Part shown: positions 8,748-15,253 of the stretch, piece by piece
Layout: every line of letters starts with the position of its first letter
Position numbering within the stretch: the stretch's first letter is position 1
From: Ruminococcaceae bacterium UBA7101
GTDB taxonomy: Bacteria > Bacillota > Clostridia > Oscillospirales > Acutalibacteraceae
DNA: 24,687 nucleotides
Assembly (NCBI GenBank): GCA_002493325.1
Contig: DKYL01000084.1
Location: 1 to 24,687 of the forward strand
Direction of reading: 5' to 3'
Translations under genes and position numbers: made by a program
The notes under the pieces: generated by a model
Seen by the model: only the letters and a program-made list of their open reading frames with translations
Databases searched by the model: none
What the model was told of the DNA's origin: nothing

Positions 8748-9191
8748 TTAATTCCTTTTTGAAAGCTCTTTTAATTTCATTCTGATAGCACTAAGTGCCG
8801 CAGCAGGATTGGAAATACCTTTAACTGACTCCTCCATAGGACAGCTTCCGTCACCTGTACGGTTTATAATACCCTGAACAATTTCATCAAATTCAAATTC
8901 TATTCCGTTATCCTTAAGTGTGTTAACAGCCGCTTCACTCATAACAGGAGCATACACAGCTTTAACACCAAGAAGCACATACAAAAAAGCTGCAGCATTG
9001 CCAACAACCTTATCAGCAGCAGAAAAGCCGTTAAAATCAATACCGCTGTCAAACCAATCAAGAAGCGGTTTTACACCCCTGTGTGAGGCAGTGTACTTTT
9101 CATCACCACAGCATAAAGCACAGGTGCATTTTTCTTTATTCAGAATTTTCACGGCGTTAATCAAATCATAATTCATATAGCAGCCCTGCAT
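8748..9191 (-). CDS. DUF1893 domain protein (cytidine-deaminase-like fold)
   Basis: A 147-residue protein, or 143 if the in-frame ATG at 9179 is used (MNYDLINAV); neither start has a strong ribosome binding site. The sequence fits DUF1893: an early AVKILNKEKCTCALCCG, then GVKPLLDWFDSG, then KVVGNAAAFLYVLLGVKAVYAPVMSEAAVNTLKDNGI, and CPMEE towards the end. DUF1893 has been placed in the deaminase-like superfamily, but its substrate is not established. Many Cys residues (about 20, 22, 23 and a late CPMEE) could bind metal. It is the first gene of the operon and has its own promoter at 9209-9237. Confidence 0.8.
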   Translation of the reverse strand: MQGCYMNYDLINAVKILNKEKCTCALCCGDEKYTASHRGVKPLLDWFDSGIDFNGFSAADKVVGNAAAFLYVLLGVKAVYAPVMSEAAVNTLKDNGIEFEFDEIVQGIINRTGDGSCPMEESVKGISNPAAALSAIRMKLKELSKRN

Positions 9192-9208
9192 ATTAAAAAC
9201 TTTCTTTC

Positions 9209-9237
9209 ATATTATCATATAAAAAATAAAATATCAA
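9209..9237 (-). promoter_or_regulatory. Promoter of the DUF1893-NTF2-YhcH operon
   Basis: On the minus strand: TTGATA (9232-9237), a 17-base spacer and TAATAT (9209-9214), upstream of the DUF1893 gene. Confidence 0.65.
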
Positions 9238-9291
9238 TAAGTCAGAAAAGCTTTTGTTATAATCTGTTATCATTGCAAACACTGAATGTTG

Positions 9292-9365
9292 CCCGAGAGG
9301 GCTCTCCTCTTGCTATTGAACGGTTCCACCCGAGAGGACTCTCCTCTTGCTATCGAAAGGTCCAC
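9292..9365 (+). repeat. Two 37-base tandem units containing tRNA 3'-end sequence
   Basis: Two adjacent 37-base units (9292-9328 and 9329-9365) match at 31 positions without gaps. Both begin cccgagagg. The junction sequence tccacccgagaggactc (9325-9341) is identical over 17 bases to the 3' end of the tRNA-Arg gene (9477-9493). The units therefore look like partial tRNA-end duplications fused to the start of the two-hairpin element. Confidence 0.75.
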
Positions 9366-9419
9366 AGGACCTTTCTCCTGAATTTCTTCGCTGTCTGCTT
9401 GAAATTCAGAGCCACGTCT
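9344..9419 (+). repeat. Two-hairpin dispersed element, copy A
   Basis: The element contains, in order: ctcttgctatcg; a hairpin AAAGGTCC-aca-GGACCTTT (9356-9374); a short linker; a hairpin CTGAATTTC (9378-9386) with GAAATTCAG (9401-9409); and agccacg. The same order of parts, with different but still paired stem bases, is present in reverse at 20322-20381. It lies just downstream of the tRNA-Arg terminator. No coding potential with a ribosome binding site was seen. Confidence 0.6.
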
Positions 9420-9436
9420 TCGAGTCCTCATCAGAC

Positions 9437-9474
9437 AAAAAACAATGACAGCAAAAATGCTGTCATTGTTTTTT
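9437..9474 (-). terminator. Intrinsic terminator of tRNA-Arg
   Basis: A perfect 13-bp stem (9441-9453 with 9458-9470), an AAAA loop, and flanking A and T runs that give TTTTTT on the minus strand. It starts right at the encoded CCA end of the tRNA. Confidence 0.88.
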
Positions 9475-9549
9475 GGTCCACCCGAGAGGACTCGAACCTC
9501 CAGTCTATAGAATCGGAATCTATTGCATTAGCCATTATGCTACGGGCAG
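9474..9549 (-). tRNA. tRNA-Arg (anticodon CCG)
   Basis: Folded by hand on the minus strand. Acceptor CTGCCCG pairs with CGGGTGG (two G-T pairs). The D arm is GCAT/ATGC. The anticodon stem ATAGA/TCTAT encloses loop TTCCGAT, giving anticodon CCG for codon CGG. The T arm GGAGG-TTCGAGT-CCTCT is normal, followed by discriminator A and an encoded CCA. A consensus-like promoter lies just upstream and a terminator directly downstream, so it is a single-gene unit. Confidence 0.95.
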
Positions 9550-9559
9550 ATATGTGAAT

Positions 9560-9588
9560 ATTATAAACTTACTGCTGGTTGCAGTCAA
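9560..9588 (-). promoter_or_regulatory. Promoter of tRNA-Arg
   Basis: Minus strand: TTGACT (9583-9588), a 17-base spacer and TATAAT (9560-9565), ending about 10 bases before the tRNA 5' end. Its -35 overlaps the -35 of a plausible plus-strand promoter (TTGCAG 9579-9584, TAATAT 9602-9607, 17-base spacer) for the next phosphoesterase. Confidence 0.88.
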
Positions 9589-9627
9589 GCAATTTTTATG
9601 ATAATATATATTGAACGAGGTGATAAA

Positions 9628-10719
9628 ATGCTTAATTTCAAAAAAGATACATTTAAAATAATGCAGATAGCAGACACACAGGAGGGACGCAGGGTAAGCC
9701 CTGATACGCTTGATTTAATCAATGCGGCTTTAGACAGAGAGAATCCCGATTTAGTTGTTTACTCAGGTGATCAGATTTGGGGAAAAACAGCTTTCAGAGG
9801 TGACAAAAATGCAGTTACCAAAACTCTCGATGCTCTGACAAAGCCTGTGCGCAAAAGGAATATTCCTTTCACCATCTGTTTCGGCAATCACGACAGACAG
9901 GTAGGCTTAAGCAATACCGAACAATTTGAAATATACAAATCCTTTGACGGCTTTATTGGTGAAAATGCTGACGGCATTGACGGCGTTGCCAACCACTGCA
10001 TTGAGATTTGGGACAATAATGAAGTCAAGTTTTTGCTTTATCTTATAGACAGCCACACCAGCCTTGAAATCGGTTATGACAATGTGCACGAAAATCAGAT
10101 TGAATGGTACAGGCAAACCCGTGACAGCTACGAGAAAAAATACGGCAGGCTCATTCCATCCATCGTTATTCAGCACATTCCGCTTTGTGAGATATTTGAG
10201 CTTTTAACGGAGGTTAAAAAAAATACCAAGGGTGCAGTCCGAGGCTTCCGAACTCACGCTAACAGATTTTATGTAATCAATAAGGACAAATGCAATGCTG
10301 AGGGATTTATGAAAGAATCCCCTGCCGACCCGCAGGTTAACAGCGGTGAATTTGCTGCATTTAAGGAAAAGGGCGAGGTGCTTGGCGTATACTTCGGTCA
10401 TGACCACAACAACTCCTTTAACGGCAGTGTTGACGGTATTGACCTCGGCTACACACAGGGTGCAGGCTTTCACGTTTACGGTCCCGGTAAAGACAGAGGC
10501 GTCAGAATTATTGAGCTTAACAAAAACGGCACACACAGCACATATGATTTAAGATTTAAAAACCTTGTAGGCAATAAAGTCAAAGAGCCTTTCAGATACG
10601 CAATGTTCCAGATTATGCCGACAAATATGTTTGATGCTGTTCACAGAGCAATTAAATTTTTCCTCGCTCTCGGCGCAATAGCCATTGCCGTTATTTTATT
10701 GGTTTTCTTTTTTGGATAA
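9628..10719 (+). CDS. Calcineurin-like metallophosphoesterase with C-terminal membrane anchor
   Basis: 363 residues from the ATG at 9628, chosen for the GAGGTGA just before it; an upstream in-frame ATG at 9598 lacks a ribosome binding site. PF00149 motifs seen: D16-x-Q18 (Gln in place of the usual His), G47-D48, G86-N-H-D89, H183 and G257-H-D-H260. Residues of about 342-363 form one hydrophobic helix ending the protein (FFLALGAIAIAVILLVFFFG). There is no N-terminal signal, so it is probably tail-anchored with the catalytic domain in the cytoplasm. Likely a phosphodiesterase or phosphatase; substrate unknown. It is a single gene with a strong terminator. Confidence 0.88.
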   Translation: MLNFKKDTFKIMQIADTQEGRRVSPDTLDLINAALDRENPDLVVYSGDQIWGKTAFRGDKNAVTKTLDALTKPVRKRNIPFTICFGNHDRQVGLSNTEQFEIYKSFDGFIGENADGIDGVANHCIEIWDNNEVKFLLYLIDSHTSLEIGYDNVHENQIEWYRQTRDSYEKKYGRLIPSIVIQHIPLCEIFELLTEVKKNTKGAVRGFRTHANRFYVINKDKCNAEGFMKESPADPQVNSGEFAAFKEKGEVLGVYFGHDHNNSFNGSVDGIDLGYTQGAGFHVYGPGKDRGVRIIELNKNGTHSTYDLRFKNLVGNKVKEPFRYAMFQIMPTNMFDAVHRAIKFFLALGAIAIAVILLVFFFG

Positions 10720-10735
10720 TATAATAGTTTAATAT

Positions 10736-10770
10736 AAAAGCAGTAAGCATTCCCATTGCTTACTGCTTTT
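10736..10770. terminator. Bidirectional terminator between convergent genes
   Basis: A 14-bp perfect stem (AAAAGCAGTAAGCA 10736-10749 with 10757-10770) and a 7-base loop. T and A runs are built into the stem ends. It lies between the phosphoesterase (plus) and the DtxR-type repressor (minus). Confidence 0.88.
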
Positions 10771-10781
10771 GTTATCTACAC

Positions 10782-11141
10782 CTATTCGGCTGACTTTTTT
10801 ATTGCCTCAAAGGTTTCCTCACTTATAATATGCTCAATACGGCAGGCATCCTCAACTGCTGTCTTTTCATCGACGCCAAGACTCACAAGCCAGTTTGAAA
10901 GGAAGGTATGGCGTTCATACATTTTTTCTGCAATCTCCTGCCCTTTGTCAAGGAGGGTAATATACCCGTTTGCATCAACGTCAATAAAGCCGTTTTCCCT
11001 CAGATTTTTCATAGCAACACTGACACTGGGCTTTGAATAGTCAAGCTCATTGGCAATATCAATAGAACGCACGGAGCCTTTTTTATTTTTAATCATCAAT
11101 ATAGTTTCAAGATAATTTTCAGCACTTTCGTGAATTTTCAT
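10782..11141 (-). CDS. DtxR/IdeR-type iron-dependent repressor (short form)
   Basis: 119 residues from the ATG at 11141, which has GAGGTG eight bases before it; the longer TTG start at 11156 would include that site. Residues 1-65 form the winged helix-turn-helix (IANELDYSKPSVSVAMKNLRENGFI). Residues 70-119 form a dimerization/metal-binding helix region. Likely ligands are H78 and C100-x-x-E103-H104. The C-x-x-E-H order matches DtxR/IdeR (iron) rather than MntR, which has Glu in place of Cys. It lacks the C-terminal SH3-like domain of full-length DtxR. It diverges from feoAB, whose promoter carries matching boxes, so it is probably their iron-dependent repressor. Confidence 0.9.
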   Translation of the reverse strand: MKIHESAENYLETILMIKNKKGSVRSIDIANELDYSKPSVSVAMKNLRENGFIDVDANGYITLLDKGQEIAEKMYERHTFLSNWLVSLGVDEKTAVEDACRIEHIISEETFEAIKKSAE

Positions 11142-11170
11142 ATAATCGCACCTCAATTTTATGTTTTTTC

Positions 11171-11199
11171 AGTATAACATAAATACAAGTAATTTTCAA
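11171..11199 (-). promoter_or_regulatory. Promoter of the DtxR-type repressor
   Basis: Minus strand: TTGAAA (11194-11199), a 17-base spacer and TATACT (11171-11176), about 30 bases before the start codon. No GTTAG-N6-CTAAY box overlaps it, so strong autoregulation by that box is not evident. Confidence 0.75.
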
Positions 11200-11246
11200 G
11201 CAATCAGAACAATATAAATTAATATGAAAAATTTTCAAATCAGGTA

Positions 11247-11298
11247 TTGACAAATCGGTTAGTTAGTGCTAACATATATACGGTTAGAAAAAGCTAAC
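11247..11298 (+). promoter_or_regulatory. feoA promoter with two DtxR-type boxes
   Basis: TTGACA (11247-11252), a 17-base spacer and TAACAT (11270-11275) form the likely promoter. A box GTTAG-N6-CTAAC (11258-11273) covers the spacer and -10. A second copy (11283-11298), centred 25 bases further on, lies just after the start of transcription. The half-sites resemble the GGTTAG/CTAACC core of DtxR/IdeR operators. Iron-loaded repressor bound here would block transcription. Confidence 0.75.
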
Positions 11299-11347
11299 TG
11301 CACATTAGGCTTTTATCATATTACAAAAATCATAAGGAGGATGATGT

Positions 11348-11566
11348 ATGACATTAAAACAAGTCAGGGTTGGCGGTACCTGCAGAGTTAAGCGTATTAA
11401 CGGCGAGGGTGCATTAAGGCGCAGAATAATGGATATGGGCATTACAAAAGGTGTTGAAATTTATGTGAGAAAGGTTGCTCCCCTTGGTGATCCCATCGAA
11501 ATTAATGTTCGCAATTATGAATTATCACTTCGCAAGGCAGACGCTGAATTAATCGAGGTTGAATAA
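11348..11566 (+). CDS. feoA: Ferrous iron transport accessory protein FeoA
   Basis: A 72-residue SH3-like protein of the normal FeoA length. It has the typical LxRRIMDMGITKGVEI segment near residues 22-35 and the closing strand RNYELSLRKADAELI. FeoA is a cytoplasmic partner of the FeoB channel. The ATG follows AAGGAGG at ideal spacing. A short terminator-like hairpin and a third GTTAG-N6-CTAAY box separate it from feoB. Confidence 0.95.
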   Translation: MTLKQVRVGGTCRVKRINGEGALRRRIMDMGITKGVEIYVRKVAPLGDPIEINVRNYELSLRKADAELIEVE

Positions 11567-11568
11567 CT

Positions 11569-11593
11569 TTAAGGGTATGACCCTTAATTTTTT
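11569..11593 (+). terminator. Weak terminator/attenuator between feoA and feoB
   Basis: A 7-bp stem TTAAGGG-tatga-CCCTTAA followed by TTTTTT, starting two bases after the feoA stop. Probably a partial terminator that lowers feoB relative to feoA, or an RNA 3' end. Confidence 0.65.
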
Positions 11594-11601
11594 CAAATAA
11601 A

Positions 11602-11617
11602 GTTAGTTTAAACTAAT
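11602..11617 (+). promoter_or_regulatory. Third DtxR-type box, upstream of feoB
   Basis: GTTAG-TTTAAA-CTAAT fits the same GTTAG-N6-CTAAY pattern as the two boxes before feoA and contains the perfect 14-base palindrome TTAGTTTAAACTAA. It is 24 bases before the feoB start, which implies separate metal-dependent control of feoB. I could not define a clear promoter around it. Confidence 0.55.
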
Positions 11618-11640
11618 CACTTAAATGAGAGGAAATATAT

Positions 11641-13839
11641 ATGGGAATTAAAATTGCACTTGCAGGCAACCCAAACTGCGGCAAAACTACTTTGTTTAAT
11701 GCTTTGACAGGTTCAAACCAGTATGTAGGTAACTGGCCCGGTGTAACCGTTGAAAAGAAAGAGGGCAAGCTGAAAAAAAGAAACGATGTTATCGTAACTG
11801 ACCTGCCGGGTATTTATTCATTATCACCTTACACAATTGAAGAAATTGTTGCAAGGGATTATCTTGTTGAAGAAAAGCCCGATGCTATTCTGAACATTGT
11901 TGACGGAACAAATATTGAAAGAAACCTTTATCTGACAACACAGCTTATTGAGCTTGGAATACCTGTTATTGTTGCAATCAATATGATGGATCTTGTTGAA
12001 AAGAACGGCGACAAAATACGTATTGATGAGCTGTCAAGGCAGTTAAGATGCAAGGTAGTTGAAATATCTGCATTAAAAGGCACAGGCATTGCTGACGCGG
12101 TAAACGCTGCAATTGATGCGGCAGGCAAGCCGCCATTGATACCAAGCCACTGCTTCAGCGGCGTTGTTGAACACGCACTTGCACATATTGAGGAAGCGGC
12201 AGTTCACGATATGCCTGCTGCACAGCAGCGCTGGTATGCAGTAAAAATATTTGAGAGCGATCCCAAGGTACTTGAGCAAATCAACCTTGACCCTGTCATT
12301 CTTGCGCATATAAAGGATGATATATCTGCAGCTGAGGAAGAGCTTGACGATGATGCAGAGAGCATTATTATTAACGAAAGATACGTTTATATTGAGTCCA
12401 TAATAAAGAAATCATATAAAAGGGCAAACGAAGGCAAGCTTTCAATGTCTGACAAAATTGATAAAATCGTAACAAACAGATGGCTTGGTCTTCCGATATT
12501 TGCACTTGTAATGTTTCTTGTTTACTATATATCCATGTCAACCGTGGGCGGTATGGCTACTGATTGGGTAAACGATGTGGTATTCGGTTCTGTTGACGAC
12601 GGTGGCTGGATTCCTACCCTCTTTGACAAACTGCTTACCTCTATCGGATGTGCAGACTGGCTGTACTCACTGGTTATTGATGGTATTGTTGCAGGTGTTG
12701 GTGCTGTATTGGGCTTTGTTCCGCAGATTTTAGTTTTGTTCATCTTCCTCGCATTTTTAGAGGGCTGCGGTTATATGAGCCGTGTTGCATTTGTTATGGA
12801 TAAAATCTTCCGTAATTTCGGATTATCGGGTAAATCATTTATTCCTATGCTTATCGGCACAGGCTGCGGCGTTCCAGGAATTATGGCATCACGAACCATT
12901 GAAAATGAACGTGACCGCCGTATGACAATTATGACAACCACATTTATCCCATGCAGTGCAAAAATGCCTATTATCGGACTTATCGCAGGTGCCTGCTTCG
13001 GTGAATCGGGACTTGTAGCAACATCTGCTTATTTCATTGGTGTTGCAGCTGTAGTTGTTTCAGGAATAATTCTCAAAAAGACCAAAATATTCTCAGGTGA
13101 ACCATCACCATTCGTTATGGAGCTGCCGGCTTACCATTTGCCGACAGCAGGCTCAGTGCTTCGTTCAATGTGGGAGCGTGGCTGGTCCTTCATCAAAAAA
13201 GCAGGAACAGTTATTGCACTTTCTACAATTGTTATCTGGTTTTTGCAGGCATTCACATTTGAGGGCGGTCTGCATATGACCAATGATATGGACTCTTCCA
13301 TTCTTGCTTATATAGGCAGGGCATTTGCATGGCTGTTTGTTCCTCTTGGCTGGGGCGGCTGGAAAACAGCAGTTGCATCACTTACAGGACTTATCGCCAA
13401 AGAAAATGTTGTAAGCTCATTCGGTATTCTTTATCAGTACGCAGGCGAGCTTTCAGAAAACGGTGATGAAATCTGGGCGGCATTCTCTCAGAATCTTTCA
13501 GAGCTTTCAGGCGGTCATCCTGCTCTTGCAGCATATTCATTCCTTATCTTCAACCTTCTCTGTGCGCCCTGCTTCGCAGCAATCGGTGCAATCAAGAGAG
13601 AAATGAACAACGGAAAATGGACATTATTTGCAATTGCATATCAGTGTGGATTTGCTTATCTTGTTTCTCTCATTGTATTCCAGTTCGGCTGTCTGTTCGC
13701 AGGTGACGTAAATGTTATCGGCTTAATTGCAGCAGTAATTGCTCTTGCAGGAATTATCTATATGCTTGTAAGAAAGAACAAATATGACGAAAATAAGCTG
13801 ACTGTAAAAGCCAATAAAAAAGATAAGGTTAAGAAATAA
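11641..13839 (+). CDS. feoB: Ferrous iron transporter FeoB
   Basis: A 732-residue inner-membrane Fe2+ transporter. The N-terminal G domain shows G1 GNPNCGKTT (9-17), G2 Thr36 in GNWPGVTVEKKEG, G3 DLPG (54-57) and G4 NMMD (114-117). A helical GDI-like linker follows, then two Gate domains with about ten membrane segments (VGAVLGFVPQILVLF, IPMLIGTGCGVPGIMASRTIENERDRR and later ASLTGLIAKENVVSSFG). The tail is Lys-rich. GAGAGGAA precedes the ATG. It is followed 15 bases later by a small Cys-rich membrane protein. Confidence 0.98.
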   Translation: MGIKIALAGNPNCGKTTLFNALTGSNQYVGNWPGVTVEKKEGKLKKRNDVIVTDLPGIYSLSPYTIEEIVARDYLVEEKPDAILNIVDGTNIERNLYLTTQLIELGIPVIVAINMMDLVEKNGDKIRIDELSRQLRCKVVEISALKGTGIADAVNAAIDAAGKPPLIPSHCFSGVVEHALAHIEEAAVHDMPAAQQRWYAVKIFESDPKVLEQINLDPVILAHIKDDISAAEEELDDDAESIIINERYVYIESIIKKSYKRANEGKLSMSDKIDKIVTNRWLGLPIFALVMFLVYYISMSTVGGMATDWVNDVVFGSVDDGGWIPTLFDKLLTSIGCADWLYSLVIDGIVAGVGAVLGFVPQILVLFIFLAFLEGCGYMSRVAFVMDKIFRNFGLSGKSFIPMLIGTGCGVPGIMASRTIENERDRRMTIMTTTFIPCSAKMPIIGLIAGACFGESGLVATSAYFIGVAAVVVSGIILKKTKIFSGEPSPFVMELPAYHLPTAGSVLRSMWERGWSFIKKAGTVIALSTIVIWFLQAFTFEGGLHMTNDMDSSILAYIGRAFAWLFVPLGWGGWKTAVASLTGLIAKENVVSSFGILYQYAGELSENGDEIWAAFSQNLSELSGGHPALAAYSFLIFNLLCAPCFAAIGAIKREMNNGKWTLFAIAYQCGFAYLVSLIVFQFGCLFAGDVNVIGLIAAVIALAGIIYMLVRKNKYDENKLTVKANKKDKVKK

Positions 13840-13854
13840 ATAAGAGGTTAAAAT

Positions 13855-14022
13855 ATGCTGACATTATTAAAAGCACACATTGGAACAATCGTTGTTTTGC
13901 TGATTTTAGTTTTAATAGTTGCACTTATTATTAAAAACATCATCAAGGATAAAAAGGCAGGCAAAGGCACCTGCGGCGGTGACTGCACGCACTGTCAGGC
14001 AGGCTGTATGCATAAAAATTAA
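13855..14022 (+). CDS. FeoB-associated Cys-rich membrane protein
   Basis: A 55-residue protein that is easy to miss. One hydrophobic helix (about residues 10-26, IGTIVVLLILVLIVALII) is followed by a basic stretch and a Cys-rich tail containing GTCGGDCTHCQAGCMH (four Cys). This is the layout of the FeoB-associated Cys-rich family (PF12669), found next to feoB in Firmicutes. The Cys may bind Fe2+ or an iron-sulfur unit at the FeoB exit; that role is inferred. AGAGGTT precedes the ATG, and the hairpin at 14041 ends the operon. Confidence 0.88.
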   Translation: MLTLLKAHIGTIVVLLILVLIVALIIKNIIKDKKAGKGTCGGDCTHCQAGCMHKN

Positions 14023-14040
14023 AATCAGCATAATATAGAA

Positions 14041-14087
14041 AAATCCGTTGGTATTTGTTATAATGAATACCGACGGATTTGTTTTTT
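14041..14087 (+). terminator. Terminator of the feo operon
   Basis: A 15-bp stem with one G-T pair (14041-14055 with 14066-14080) and a 10-base loop, followed by TTTGTTTTTT. It ends just before the ribosome binding site of the HAD gene, so that gene may depend on readthrough or on an unrecognised promoter. Confidence 0.85.
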
Positions 14088-14098
14088 ATGGAGGAGTT

Positions 14099-14785
14099 AT
14101 GATAAAAACAGTATTATTTGACTTGGACGATACAATTTTTGATTTTAAAATGAGTGAACGCATTGCACTTACAAAAACACTTATCAATCTTGGAATTGAG
14201 CCTGATGACTACATAATCAGCCAATACAGCAAATATAATATTTCACAGTGGAAACGGCTTGAGCTTGGAGAAATCAGTCGGGAAGAGGTCAAGGTTAACC
14301 GATACAGACTGCTGTTTGATGAGCTTGGAATAAATGCTTCACCCGAGCTTGCAACTGCAGTATATGAGGAAAACCTTGCAGTAGGTCATTATTTCATTGA
14401 CGGTGCAGTTGATATGCTGGAAAGCATTTATAAAACCTATGACCTTTACCTTGTATCCAACGGGGCAAAAAGGGTGCAGGACGGCAGACTCGCCAGTGCC
14501 AACATTTCACATTATTTCAAAGATATTTTTATTTCAGAGGTGGTCGGTCATGAGAAGCCGAGCCTTGAATTCTTTAATTACTGCTTTCAAAGAATACCAA
14601 ACTTTAATAAAGACAGCGCAATAATAATCGGTGACAGCCTTTCAAGTGATATTAAAGGCGGTATCAATGCGGGGATTAAAACAATGTGGTTCAATCCGCA
14701 TTTGGAAAATAACGGCAGTGAAATCAAACCTGATTATGAAATTCACAGCCTTAATGAAATCAAAGAATTATTAAAAGAAATATGA
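14099..14785 (+). CDS. HAD-superfamily hydrolase, YjjG-like nucleotidase type
   Basis: 228 residues from the ATG at 14099, chosen for GGAGGAG directly before it; an upstream in-frame start at 14048 lies in the terminator hairpin. HAD motifs: I with D8-x-D10 in FDLDDT, II in LVSNGAK, III Lys in HEKPSLEFF, IV in IIIGDSLSSDIKGG. A helical cap sits between motifs I and II. Length and motifs fit the YjjG/YfnB group of pyrimidine or noncanonical nucleotide 5'-nucleotidases; the exact substrate is uncertain. Confidence 0.9.
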   Translation: MIKTVLFDLDDTIFDFKMSERIALTKTLINLGIEPDDYIISQYSKYNISQWKRLELGEISREEVKVNRYRLLFDELGINASPELATAVYEENLAVGHYFIDGAVDMLESIYKTYDLYLVSNGAKRVQDGRLASANISHYFKDIFISEVVGHEKPSLEFFNYCFQRIPNFNKDSAIIIGDSLSSDIKGGINAGIKTMWFNPHLENNGSEIKPDYEIHSLNEIKELLKEI

Positions 14786-14810
14786 CTTACAGCAAAATTT
14801 TCTGCAGGCT

Positions 14811-14843
14811 AAACCCCCAAGATAAATAACATCTTGGGGGTTT
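14811..14843. terminator. Hairpin terminator between HAD and Rrf2 genes
   Basis: A perfect 13-bp stem AAACCCCCAAGAT (14811-14823) with its complement (14831-14843), between convergent genes. The T tail is short (TTTAAT), so it may act with the strong stem only. Confidence 0.75.
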
Positions 14844-14860
14844 AATATGTTACATATTAT

Positions 14861-15253
14861 TTATACTATATCCTCTAAAGTTTTGTTTGAAAGGAAATCT
14901 GTGATTAAAGCATCAAGCTCGCACCACATTTTATTTGTTTTGCAGTTTGGTGCGTTATCACAAAAGCCCTCTTCAACGCAACTGACAGGTGCAAGACTGC
15001 CCTCGGCAACCTTTAAGATTTCGAGCAGTGAATAATCCTTCGGCTCTCTGTTCAGCTTATAACCGCCGTTTTTGCCGCGGCTGCTTTCCAGTAAACCTGC
15101 CTTATTCAGGGATGAAACAATAATTTCAAGGTATTTGATGCCCATGTTTTTATGCTCTGCTATATCCTTTAGTGATACAGCCTTATCATTTCGGTGCTCT
15201 GCAAGGTAGGTCATAATCATCAGGGCATACCTGCCCTTGGTAGAAATCATCAT
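14861..15253 (-). CDS. Rrf2 family regulator with IscR-like cluster cysteines
   Basis: A 130-residue Rrf2-type regulator. The winged helix-turn-helix is at residues 1-80 (ISTKGRYALMIMTYLAEH, then IKYLEIIVSSLNKAGLLESSRGKNGGYKL). Cys92, Cys98 and Cys104 have the C-x5-C-x5-C spacing of the [2Fe-2S] ligands of IscR, so it probably senses iron-sulfur, redox or thiol status. Its ATG overlaps the metH stop (ATGA, 15250-15253), with GGAGG inside the end of metH. It is therefore the last gene of the metF-metH operon and may regulate methionine synthesis; targets are not shown. Confidence 0.92.
   Translation of the reverse strand: MMISTKGRYALMIMTYLAEHRNDKAVSLKDIAEHKNMGIKYLEIIVSSLNKAGLLESSRGKNGGYKLNREPKDYSLLEILKVAEGSLAPVSCVEEGFCDNAPNCKTNKMWCELDALITDFLSNKTLEDIV

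Noticed and set aside
9273..9557. A 94-codon plus-strand frame over the tRNA region
   Set aside because: It reads through repeats, a terminator and the tRNA-Arg gene; no ribosome binding site.
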